Shown piece by piece: positions 11,231 through 18,954 of a stretch of DNA of 38,132 nt. A program made the position numbers and the translations under genes. The stretch is taken from positions 1-38,132 of the forward strand of contig JAAYDZ010000021.1 in assembly GCA_012728975.1 (NCBI GenBank). Direction: 5' to 3'. Source of the DNA: Bacteroidales bacterium (lineage in GTDB: Bacteria; Bacteroidota; Bacteroidia; Bacteroidales; UBA932). Position 1 is the stretch's first letter. The number at the start of each line of letters is the position of its first letter. The notes under the pieces were generated by a model, which was not told the origin of the DNA, made no database searches, and saw nothing but the letters and a program-made list of their open reading frames with translations.

Positions 11231-12586
11231 TTATTTAAATTTCCCCAAAAGTTGTGAGATTTTGACAAGTTGCTGCTCACCGCTGGCTAGATTTTTCAGG
11301 GTAACTGAATTTTCAGCAACCTCATTGGCACCTACAATTGCAAGATAAGGGATTCCCTTCTTGTCAGCATACTCAAATTGTTTGCGAAGCCTGGTATTGT
11401 CAGGATATATCTCACAAGCTATTCCCGCACTGCGGAGTGATGCAGCTATAGGCACGCAAAAAGCTGCCTCCTTTTCTCCCATATTGGAGAAGAGCACTAC
11501 CGAGGCCGAAGCTACTTCTGCGGGAAATAGATCAAGTCCATTAAGCACATCGTAAATGCGGTCAGCACCGAAGGAGATACCCACTCCCGACATATTGGGA
11601 AGCCCGAAAATGCCGGTAAGGTCATCATAGCGACCACCACCGCAGATGCTGCCGATGGCAAAATCAAGTGCCTTGACCTCGAAAATAGCTCCGGTATAAT
11701 AGTTAAGTCCGCGTGCAAGCGAAAGATCCAACTCCACTCTCGTACCGATACCTGCACCCTCAATTAAACTGAACAGGGTGCGAATCTCCTTCACTCCCTG
11801 CATACCAACCTCCGAGGAGGCAAGTATCTGCGCAATGCGTTCGATCTTTTCACTATTGGTACCCTCCAGCAGCAGCACGGGCTTTATCATAGCAATTGCC
11901 TCACGATCAAGTCCGCGCTCGAGAAGTTCGGCCTCTACAGCCTCAAGACCGATCTTGTCAATCTTATCAATGGCAACAGTTATGTCTATTAGTTTGTCCG
12001 GATGCCCGCAAATCTGCGCAAGACCGGATAGGATCTTGCGGTTGTTGATCTTAATACAAACATTGACTTTCAGGCGATCGAAAACCATCTCTACTATCTG
12101 CACCAGCTCCAGTTCATTGAGCAGCGAATCGCTGCCAATAACATCCACGTCACACTGGTAGAACTCGCGGTAACGTCCCTTTTGTGGCCTGTCTGCTCTC
12201 CATACCGGTTGGATCTGATACCTCTTGAAAGGGAATGTCAGCTCATTCTGATGCTGTACCACATACCTTGCAAAAGGCACTGTCAGATCGTAGCGGAGCC
12301 CTTTTTCGCACACTTTCAGTGCGATTGCATTGCTACTTAAATCCTCGCTTAAGTCAATTCCTGCAAATGCGTCACCTGAGTTGAGCACCTTGAAGAGCAG
12401 TTTGTCTCCCTCCTCACCATATTTGCCGAGGAGCGTAGAGAGATTTTCCATCGCAGGTGTCTCGATACACTGGTATCCGTAATGTTTGAAAACATCTTTA
12501 ATGGTATCGAAAATATAATCTCTTCCGACCATTTCGGAGGGACCGAAGTCGCGCATTCCTTTGGGTATTGAGGGTTTCTTTGCCAT
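11231..12586 (-). CDS. hisS: histidyl-tRNA synthetase
   Basis: A 451-residue class II aminoacyl-tRNA synthetase that charges tRNA-His. Marks are the N-terminal PKGMRDFGP, motif 2 with [19 protein letters not shown], the histidine-binding [15 protein letters not shown], the motif 3 region with GGGRYDDL and [11 protein letters not shown], and a C-terminal anticodon-binding domain ([15 protein letters not shown]). The length is normal for bacterial HisRS. Its start lies 7 bases past the nfnB stop, so it is the last gene of a tightly spaced run. Confidence 0.97.
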   Translation of the reverse strand: MAKKPSIPKGMRDFGPSEMVGRDYIFDTIKDVFKHYGYQCIETPAMENLSTLLGKYGEEGDKLLFKVLNSGDAFAGIDLSEDLSSNAIALKVCEKGLRYDLTVPFARYVVQHQNELTFPFKRYQIQPVWRADRPQKGRYREFYQCDVDVIGSDSLLNELELVQIVEMVFDRLKVNVCIKINNRKILSGLAQICGHPDKLIDITVAIDKIDKIGLEAVEAELLERGLDREAIAMIKPVLLLEGTNSEKIERIAQILASSEVGMQGVKEIRTLFSLIEGAGIGTRVELDLSLARGLNYYTGAIFEVKALDFAIGSICGGGRYDDLTGIFGLPNMSGVGISFGADRIYDVLNGLDLFPAEVASASVVLFSNMGEKEAAFCVPIAASLRSAGIACEIYPDNTRLRKQFEYADKKGIPYLAIVGANEVAENSVTLKNLASGEQQLVKISQLLGKFK

Positions 12587-12593
12587 ATCGGGG

Positions 12594-13976
12594 TTATTTT
12601 TTCAAATATTCATCTATTGCAGCTGCTGCCTTGCGACCCGCTCCCATAGCCAGAATTACCGTTGCCGCACCTGTAACGGCATCGCCTCCGGCAAATACAC
12701 CGGGACGCGATGTTGCACCGAGGTCATCTGCAATGATACATCCATATCGGTTGGTATCAAGACCTACAGTAGTATTTGCAATCAAGGGATTGGGGGATGT
12801 ACCGAGCGCCATAATCACGACATCGGCTTCAATATCGAATTCGGATCCTGCGACGGGCACAGGGCGTCTTCTGCCACTATCATCTGGCTCTCCCAGCTCC
12901 ATTTTTATACATTTGAGACCGGTAACCCAACCATTATCATTACCAAGTATTTCAACCGGATTGGTAAGCATCCTGAAGTCGATGCCCTCTTCTTTGGCGT
13001 GATGCACCTCCTCCACACGTGCGGGGAGTTCCTTTTCTGTGCGGCGATAGACGATTGTGGTCACAGCACCCAATCTGAGTGCGGTGCGTGCGGCATCCAT
13101 AGCTACATTACCACCACCCACAACAGCTACTTTAGTGCCTGTATAGATAGGTGTGTCAGTCTCGCCGGAATAGGCACCCATCAGATTGCTGCGTGTGAGA
13201 AATTCATTTGCAGAGAAAACTCCGTTTAAATTCTCTCCGGGAATACCCATAAATTTTGGAAGACCTGCACCGGAACCGATAAAGACAGCTTTAAAATTCT
13301 CTTTGTCGAAAAGCTCATCTACGGTAATCGTACGCCCAACAACCACATTGGTCTCTATTTTTACGCCCAGTGCGCAAACATTATCTATTTCAGCCTCAAC
13401 GACCTCCTCTTTAGGGAGCCTGAACTCAGGAATTCCATACTGAAGCACACCGCCTGCCTTATGCAAAACCTCGAAAATAGTCACCTCATAACCTAGTTTT
13501 GCAAGATCGCTCGCACAGGCCAAGCCGGCAGGGCCACTACCCACAATCGCCACCTTAGTACCATTAGAAGGTGCTGTTTCGACACACTTTACACCATTTT
13601 TGCGACTCCAGTCTGCCACAAAGCGCTCAAGTTTCCCAATTGCAACCGGTTCACCCTTGATACCGAGGATGCAGACACCTTCACATTGGCTCTCCTGAGG
13701 ACATACGCGCCCGCAAACTGCCGGAAGAGAGTTATCTTCTGCTATTATATGGGCTGCTTCAGCAATATTGCCAAGTTTGATCTGCTCGATAAACTGTGGA
13801 ATCTTAATGGAAACAGGGCACTGAGTAACACACTTGGGGTTTTTACAGTTTATACAGCGTGATGCCTCTGCCTGAGCCTCTTCAGCATTATATCCATAGC
13901 ATACCTCATCAAAGTTGGTTGCCCTTACTTTAGGGTCTTGTTCCCTTACGGGTACTCTTGCCATTTTCGCTTTCAT
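12594..13976 (-). CDS. nfnB: NfnB-type large subunit of NADH-dependent ferredoxin:NADP oxidoreductase (often annotated GltD/GltA-like)
   Basis: A 460-residue flavoprotein. Eight N-terminal cysteines (41, 44, 49, 53 and 88, 92, 98, 102) form the two-[4Fe-4S] ligand set of the GltD/NfnL family. An FAD dinucleotide fold follows ([20 protein letters not shown]), then an NADPH fold ([20 protein letters not shown]) and a C-terminal FAD motif ([20 protein letters not shown]). The protein resembles the glutamate synthase small subunit, but no large subunit is present. Its partner 11 bases upstream is a DHODH-B/sulfide-dehydrogenase-like subunit. This pairing is characteristic of NfnAB (SudBA), which couples NADH and reduced ferredoxin to NADPH by flavin-based bifurcation. 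The activity is inferred from context. Confidence 0.88.
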   Translation of the reverse strand: MKAKMARVPVREQDPKVRATNFDEVCYGYNAEEAQAEASRCINCKNPKCVTQCPVSIKIPQFIEQIKLGNIAEAAHIIAEDNSLPAVCGRVCPQESQCEGVCILGIKGEPVAIGKLERFVADWSRKNGVKCVETAPSNGTKVAIVGSGPAGLACASDLAKLGYEVTIFEVLHKAGGVLQYGIPEFRLPKEEVVEAEIDNVCALGVKIETNVVVGRTITVDELFDKENFKAVFIGSGAGLPKFMGIPGENLNGVFSANEFLTRSNLMGAYSGETDTPIYTGTKVAVVGGGNVAMDAARTALRLGAVTTIVYRRTEKELPARVEEVHHAKEEGIDFRMLTNPVEILGNDNGWVTGLKCIKMELGEPDDSGRRRPVPVAGSEFDIEADVVIMALGTSPNPLIANTTVGLDTNRYGCIIADDLGATSRPGVFAGGDAVTGAATVILAMGAGRKAAAAIDEYLKK

Positions 13977-13987
13977 ACTCTCTTCTA

Positions 13988-14842
13988 TTATTCGTGCAAC
14001 CCAAGTTTACATTTATGATCGGCCTCAATCTCAAACTCTCTATACATTGACTGACGGCGCATCGCCTCGTCAAAATCCACCTGATAGGCATCAAATTCGG
14101 GACCTTCCACACAGGCAAATCGTGTTTTACCTCCTACAGTCACACGACAGGCCCCGCACATTCCGGTACCATCAACCATAATGGTATTGAGACTTACGGT
14201 AAGCGGCACATTATATTTTTTCATTGTCAAAGTGGTGAATTTCATCATCACCATAGGACCTATGGCCACTGCTTGGTCATAAGTATTACCATCCAACATA
14301 ATTTTGTCAATCATATCGGTCACAAAGCCTTTTACGCCCTTTGAACCGTCATCGGTACAGATGTACAAATTGTCACATACCTCTCTCATCTCTTTTTCAA
14401 AAATTAGCAGATCGCTGTTTCGTGCACCCATTATAACATCAACGTAGGCGCCTTTGGAATGGAGATATTTGACCTGCGGATAAACCGGAGCCGTGCCGAG
14501 ACCACCCGCTACAAAAAGGAACTTTTTGCCGGCAAACTCCTCATCTTTCCAATTGACAAACTCTGAAGGTATACCCAGAGGGCCGACCAGGTCGGTAAAG
14601 CAGTCACCCTCTTCAAGATGACATATCAGACGACTTGAAGCACCCACAATCTGGGTAACAATGGTAACGGTACCATTCTTCCTATTATAATCACAAATGG
14701 TTAGAGGAATTCTTTCACCCTGCTCACGGGCCCTGACGATGAGAAATTGTCCGGGCTGCGCTGCTGCGGCCAGTCTTGGAGCCTCAACATCCATCAGACA
14801 GATTATCGGAGTCAAAAACTCCTTTTTGACAATTTTGTACAT
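13988..14842 (-). CDS. nfnA: NfnA-type small subunit, FAD/NAD-binding with [2Fe-2S] site
   Basis: A 284-residue ferredoxin-NADP reductase-like protein of the DHODH electron-transfer/sulfide dehydrogenase group. An N-terminal FAD barrel contains PGQFLIVRA and RIPLTICDY, and an NAD-binding fold contains LFVAGGLGTAPVYPQVKYL. The C-terminal cluster motif MCGACRVTVGGKTRFAC places cysteines at 229, 232 and 244, with the CGAC/C spacing of the [2Fe-2S] site in this group. It would accept electrons from NADH and pass them to the large subunit encoded next. Its start is 8 bases past the stop of the GH9-CE4 gene. Confidence 0.88.
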   Translation of the reverse strand: MYKIVKKEFLTPIICLMDVEAPRLAAAAQPGQFLIVRAREQGERIPLTICDYNRKNGTVTIVTQIVGASSRLICHLEEGDCFTDLVGPLGIPSEFVNWKDEEFAGKKFLFVAGGLGTAPVYPQVKYLHSKGAYVDVIMGARNSDLLIFEKEMREVCDNLYICTDDGSKGVKGFVTDMIDKIMLDGNTYDQAVAIGPMVMMKFTTLTMKKYNVPLTVSLNTIMVDGTGMCGACRVTVGGKTRFACVEGPEFDAYQVDFDEAMRRQSMYREFEIEADHKCKLGLHE

Positions 14843-14850
14843 ATATAGAT

Positions 14851-17355
14851 TTAGTTGTTAAATGTTCCGAATGTATATCCTTTCTTTTTCAAATATCTGA
14901 TAATCTCTCCCAAACGCTCGTAGAGAGGATCCGGGCGCTTTTCACTGATACCGGGATGAATCAGGACAATTGCTCCTCCCATCCCATTCTCCTTTTCAAA
15001 TGCATAAAGTCCATCTATCAGCTGCTGAGAAGATTTATAGTTTTTCATTTCTGGAGTGGTGTAGTCGGCGGGGGTACCTGTCCCAGGAGTATAATTGAAA
15101 GTTTTGAGTCCGTAAGCATTCAGTAGAGCCACATTTTCTCTGTTGTAGTGCTCGTATGCAGGGATATACCACAATGCATCCTTAGGCTCGATACCGAAAG
15201 ATGCAAGTGCATCAAAATTGCGACGGATGTCAGTAACAATGCTATCCGTAGTCATCAGAGTGGGCCTGTCAGCACCCCAATCTGCCATGAGTACGTGGTT
15301 GTCAGAATGGCCGCCCAAATAGTGACCTTCTGCGATAATTCGCTGAATAATTTCCTTGTGTTCGGGTTTGCGAAGGCAATTGCCGGTAAGGAAGAAGCCC
15401 GCTTTGATTTTGTTCTTTTTGAGAGTATTGAGTACAGATTCAGCCCCGTTAAACTCGGTGTCTGCGGTAAAGACCAGATAGATCTCTTTGTTCTCAGGAT
15501 TAAACCTTACCACTGCTCCATACTTGTCTTTGAGTGTTGCAGGAGCGCATTTGAGAGCGTTTCCGCGACCTTCAAGCGATGCAAAATAATAGGTCAGACC
15601 CGCGGTACCATCCATAGTGGGTTCATTAGAGGCATAATCACCGATATCATCGTGATAGACCGCGATTCCATTATTGAAAACAGCGAACTCGTCTGGTTTG
15701 GTGAGTGAAAATCCTGCTCTTTCCTCAAAGAGAATGTTATAAATGGGGCCATCAATCAGACCTCCATAGGTATTGTCGCCATTTACCAGCAAATAGGATG
15801 AATGAGGATCTGAGGGAAAGTCATAGCCCTCTACCGGCGCCTCGGGATATCCGCAAATCATAGTTGTACCCCACGGATTACAGCCAAGAAGCCAATCTCT
15901 GAGTGCCGTCTCCATCTCCCTGAACTGGGTGTCACCTGTGGCCTCTTCGTAGAGACGCGCCTGAGTAACGGCAGCAGAAGTTAGGTTGTTTGAGCACCAG
16001 AGGTATGGCACTCCATGCATAAATGGCTCGTCACCCGCCCTATTGCGGAGATACTGCAGTCCTTGCCTCATATATTCGGCAAATTCGCTGCTAACCTCTT
16101 TGTCATCGCTAGAGGCAAGAAGGTAGTGACCCAAATTGATAAAGGGATACCACTGATAGTGGTGATATTCTTTACCGGGACCACGTCCACGTCCCATCCA
16201 GGGAGAAACCGGCTCCAACTCACCCCAATAAGCCGCCTGTTTTTTCCAATACTCTTCTCCGTTGAGAGAGTATAGTGTAGCCGCCGCCAGTTGAATATCA
16301 TCCACCCAGGTGTCTTCTTCGTAGAAATAGGGGGAAATCACACACGCAGTCTGTGTATTGCCTGGGAATTCAAGAGCAAAATCATACGCATCCTGCACTT
16401 TTCCTTCAATTTTGGCTGCAAATTCAGGATAGTAATCCCTGATTACATCAGCTCCAAGACTGAATGTAGAGGCGAATTTACCCGCAGCGGAAGAAACCCC
16501 CGTAGTCCTGTTGACCTTTTTATGAGCAATCTGAGGTTTTCCTGTCACGAAATATACGGGTCTGCCCTTACCAGGGCCGTAGCCGTAGTCAACCGTATCA
16601 CGATGAGGAAGACGGAAACCGGCATGATCGCGGTCATCAGCAATCTGATAATACATCTCTCTGGGAGCGGGATTCATCTTGTCAAGCCAGTCCAGCCCCC
16701 ATTTCACCTCATCTAGAATGTCTGGAATACCGTTGGAACCTTTACGTCCCCTTGCATCGTAGAGATCTTTAAAAACGCTCTTATCCTTCGCATATTTGTA
16801 TGCAAAAGCCATCTGATAGATGGTAGTGGCAGAGGTGGTCGTATATTGTAGGTAATCTGTGGCATCATGCCAACCACCTGTAACATCTATTTTCTGGCCG
16901 CTCTTTGTGGGATGATATATAATATAACCGTCATGCTGGTGGCATAGAGTATCGTTGTAAGGATTGTCTCCGCAACGTTGCTGCCGCATATAGATCAGCA
17001 AGTAATCGGCGACACCGTCATAAACATCAGCTCCAATGCGAAATACGGGCGACTTGGTTCCGTTACTCATAATATAATAAGAGCCCTCAGAGGTGACCGG
17101 TGAGAAATCAAGTCTGAAGGCACTTTTCAAAGCCCATTTAGAAGCATTGGCCTTGAGGCCGCTACTCTTGAAAATAATTTCATCCGTGATAGCATCACGA
17201 ACATCAAACTCGGATGAAGCCTCATCCGTGGAAATGAGTACAGCGACCTTTATATCATCGGGAAGATAACCAACCTGATTTACGCGTACCCAGGATTGCG
17301 CTCCGGCAGTATAGGCCAGAAACAATACAATCGCTGATAAATAGAGTTTTTTCAT
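14851..17355 (-). CDS. GH9 glycoside hydrolase fused to a CE4-like polysaccharide deacetylase
   Basis: An 834-residue secreted protein with a Sec signal peptide ending near AGAQ (residue 20). Residues ~22-108 form a CelD-N-type immunoglobulin-like domain (VNQVGYLPDD). Residues ~110-595 form the (alpha/alpha)6 GH9 domain: GGWHDATDY supplies the usual nucleophile/base aspartates (D164, D167), FYEEDTWVDDIQLAAA follows, and SNEPTMDGTAGL carries the probable acid E578. Residues ~620-834 are NodB/CE4-like: VFTADTEF (D632), HSDNH (H683, H687) for metal binding, WYIPAYEHY, and IVLIHPG (H800). GH9 enzymes are mostly beta-1,4-glucanases, with some exo-glucosaminidases. With a deacetylase attached, an N-acetylated or acetylated glycan is a reasonable guess. 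No dockerin, CBM or lipobox is seen. Confidence 0.87.
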   Translation of the reverse strand: MKKLYLSAIVLFLAYTAGAQSWVRVNQVGYLPDDIKVAVLISTDEASSEFDVRDAITDEIIFKSSGLKANASKWALKSAFRLDFSPVTSEGSYYIMSNGTKSPVFRIGADVYDGVADYLLIYMRQQRCGDNPYNDTLCHQHDGYIIYHPTKSGQKIDVTGGWHDATDYLQYTTTSATTIYQMAFAYKYAKDKSVFKDLYDARGRKGSNGIPDILDEVKWGLDWLDKMNPAPREMYYQIADDRDHAGFRLPHRDTVDYGYGPGKGRPVYFVTGKPQIAHKKVNRTTGVSSAAGKFASTFSLGADVIRDYYPEFAAKIEGKVQDAYDFALEFPGNTQTACVISPYFYEEDTWVDDIQLAAATLYSLNGEEYWKKQAAYWGELEPVSPWMGRGRGPGKEYHHYQWYPFINLGHYLLASSDDKEVSSEFAEYMRQGLQYLRNRAGDEPFMHGVPYLWCSNNLTSAAVTQARLYEEATGDTQFREMETALRDWLLGCNPWGTTMICGYPEAPVEGYDFPSDPHSSYLLVNGDNTYGGLIDGPIYNILFEERAGFSLTKPDEFAVFNNGIAVYHDDIGDYASNEPTMDGTAGLTYYFASLEGRGNALKCAPATLKDKYGAVVRFNPENKEIYLVFTADTEFNGAESVLNTLKKNKIKAGFFLTGNCLRKPEHKEIIQRIIAEGHYLGGHSDNHVLMADWGADRPTLMTTDSIVTDIRRNFDALASFGIEPKDALWYIPAYEHYNRENVALLNAYGLKTFNYTPGTGTPADYTTPEMKNYKSSQQLIDGLYAFEKENGMGGAIVLIHPGISEKRPDPLYERLGEIIRYLKKKGYTFGTFNN

Positions 17356-17411
17356 AAAAAAGCAGTATCTGTCAGTGTATATTATATAACCAACAAAGAT
17401 ACTGCTTTTTT
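17356..17411 (-). terminator. terminator hairpin abutting the GH9-CE4 start codon
   Basis: AAAAAAGCAGTATCT (17356-17370) and its exact complement (17397-17411) form a 15-bp inverted repeat with a 26-base loop. On the minus strand GCAGTATCT/AGATACTGC is followed by TTTTTT, and the GH9 ATG comes directly after. It starts 8 bases past the stop of the GHL10-like gene and would end that transcript. Confidence 0.75.
17394..17401 (-). promoter_or_regulatory. possible -7 promoter element for the GH9-nfnAB-hisS run
   Basis: On the minus strand TATCTTTG matches TAnnTTTG and lies in the upstream arm of the terminator hairpin. Only a weak -33 match (ATTG, 21-base spacing) is visible. The start codon is about 39 bases downstream. 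Confidence 0.45.
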
Positions 17412-17419
17412 CTTTAATC

Positions 17420-18571
17420 TTACAATCTGATTTTATCCACCGCAGACCTCAAAGAATCCACAAACCAAGTGCGTTTAACCATACCCTCCATTGAGAAAAA
17501 ACAGACCCCTTCCGAACCGCCTTTTTCGGTGTAACCGATAAACTCCTCTATCTTATCGGCAGGTACATGGCCAACAAAGAGACCCGAGCAGAGTACGGCA
17601 TCGTTATCAGCATTACGGAGGGCTTTGACTCCCTCTCTGGTAGCAGTCTCAACCCACTTGTCTTCCGCATTATAAAACTTGTGGTATATCATAGGGAAGA
17701 TATAATCCAGATTGCGGAAATTGGCCCAATCCTGGCGCACCAACTTCCTGGACTCGGAAGGAGAAGCGAATACTGCCGCCGAAGCCACTTTACCACAAGC
17801 CTTTATCTCTGCTGCAATCTCCGAAGCCATCTCCGACATGCGGTCGTAACGGAACTGCATCCAGGCCTCATCAGAAGTGGGATCCTCGATATCCAGCGGA
17901 TCAATGCCTGTCTGTGCTTTAAAAGCAGCCCTGCATTCATCACAGTAGCAGAAATCCCACTGAGGATAGACCTTGTCCTGCACCACTCCTCTAGACTCGT
18001 GCAACCCATACGGAAGTATTGCATCAGGATATCTGATAAAATCCATGTGAATACCGGCCAAACCCTCTACTGTAGCTATCTCCCTTACTCTCTCTTTGAG
18101 ATATTCCGTTACTTCGGGACGGGTGGGGCAAAGAAACCTATAGTGCTCCCTGTTGTAGACATTGATCTCCGCACAGGACTCTCCCTTCGCATTGACCTGG
18201 TACCACTCAGGATGAGCCTTTCTGAGGCTTAACTCTACTCTGTTTGTGGTCCACATCCAGGCGTGAAGCTCAATGTTATATTTCTTAGCATATATCATAG
18301 CATTCTCCAGAATGACAATGGCAGCATCATCACGGAAGGAGGCGCTATCCCCAATGATCTCCGGCTTGGCGCCGTGGCACTCAAGGAGAATCGCATTTAT
18401 TCCTGCGCGTGAAGCTTCGCTGAAATAATGATCCAACTGCTCTCCGCTCATTGTGGTACTGCCAGAAAGCCATGCCCATACCTTAAAATCCTCTTTTTTC
18501 ATATTATTGCATGATGCAAAAACTGACAATAATGTCATAAGGACAACCACCTTAATTCCTGAAATCTTCAT
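17420..18571 (-). CDS. GHL10-like (DUF187-type) putative glycosidase lipoprotein
   Basis: A 383-residue lipoprotein (SVFASC, Cys21). The body looks like a TIM barrel: WAWLSGSTTMS, then GINAILLECHG, ELHAWMWTTNR, and GIHMDFIRYPD (D177). The last segment closely resembles the (H/L)D-I-R-Y-P motif of family 10-like glycosyl hydrolases (GHL10). A CYCDEC segment with cysteines 208, 210 and 213 follows, as in several Bacteroidota putative glycosidases, and may bind metal or form disulfides. Substrate and activity are unknown. It starts 9 bases past the HMA gene stop, so it probably shares that transcript, and it is closed by a terminator. Confidence 0.75.
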   Translation of the reverse strand: MKISGIKVVVLMTLLSVFASCNNMKKEDFKVWAWLSGSTTMSGEQLDHYFSEASRAGINAILLECHGAKPEIIGDSASFRDDAAIVILENAMIYAKKYNIELHAWMWTTNRVELSLRKAHPEWYQVNAKGESCAEINVYNREHYRFLCPTRPEVTEYLKERVREIATVEGLAGIHMDFIRYPDAILPYGLHESRGVVQDKVYPQWDFCYCDECRAAFKAQTGIDPLDIEDPTSDEAWMQFRYDRMSEMASEIAAEIKACGKVASAAVFASPSESRKLVRQDWANFRNLDYIFPMIYHKFYNAEDKWVETATREGVKALRNADNDAVLCSGLFVGHVPADKIEEFIGYTEKGGSEGVCFFSMEGMVKRTWFVDSLRSAVDKIRL

Positions 18572-18580
18572 GTCAGAAAA

Positions 18581-18907
18581 TTATTTTTTCGCTTCTTCAA
18601 TCACTTTCTCTTCGGCTGTGTAACCTAGCTTTACAATGGCTGCAGCAAGTTTCTCCTTGTCAGTTTTTGTAGCGTCATACTTGATGTAGATAGTCTGGTC
18701 ATCAAGATTGACCTTGAGGTCCTTCACACCTTTTTCATAGGGGATATTGCCCTCGACTTTCTTAACACAACCTGCGCAGTCGATGCTGCTTACGAAGGTC
18801 ACTTCAGCAATATTAGCCTGTTTCTTTTTGCTATTCTGGGCATCAGCGTTGAATGCAAAGAGTGCCATTATTGCAATTGCGAGGATGATTTTTACAAATT
18901 GTTTCAT
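18581..18907 (-). CDS. secreted heavy-metal-associated (HMA) domain protein
   Basis: A 108-residue protein with a Sec signal peptide ending near ADAQ (residue 24). The rest is a single HMA ferredoxin-like domain: VTFVSSIDCAGCVKKVEG carries the metal-binding CxxC (C44, C47), and GVKDLKVNLDDQTIYIKYD and LAAAIVKLGY complete the fold. HMA domains bind Cu(I) or similar soft metals and pass them between proteins. It lies 47 bases downstream of a TonB-dependent receptor, a common arrangement in Bacteroidota, and may serve as its periplasmic metal partner. The CxxC is preceded by Asp rather than the usual Met-Thr/His. Confidence 0.88.
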   Translation of the reverse strand: MKQFVKIILAIAIMALFAFNADAQNSKKKQANIAEVTFVSSIDCAGCVKKVEGNIPYEKGVKDLKVNLDDQTIYIKYDATKTDKEKLAAAIVKLGYTAEEKVIEEAKK

Positions 18908-18954
18908 AGTAACTGATATTTGATTGTTGAAATATTAATCTGCGAAATTAAAAC

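Noticed and set aside
12561-13229. A 222-codon open frame on the plus strand opposite nfnB
   Set aside because: nfnB has full cofactor motifs on the minus strand; the antisense translation is Cys/His/Ser-rich with no recognisable fold.
12594-13976. Glutamate synthase small subunit (gltD) as the name for the GltD-like gene
   Set aside because: No glutamate synthase large subunit is nearby and the adjacent partner is of the DHODH-B/sulfide dehydrogenase type, which favours NfnB. Without assay the distinction remains inferential.
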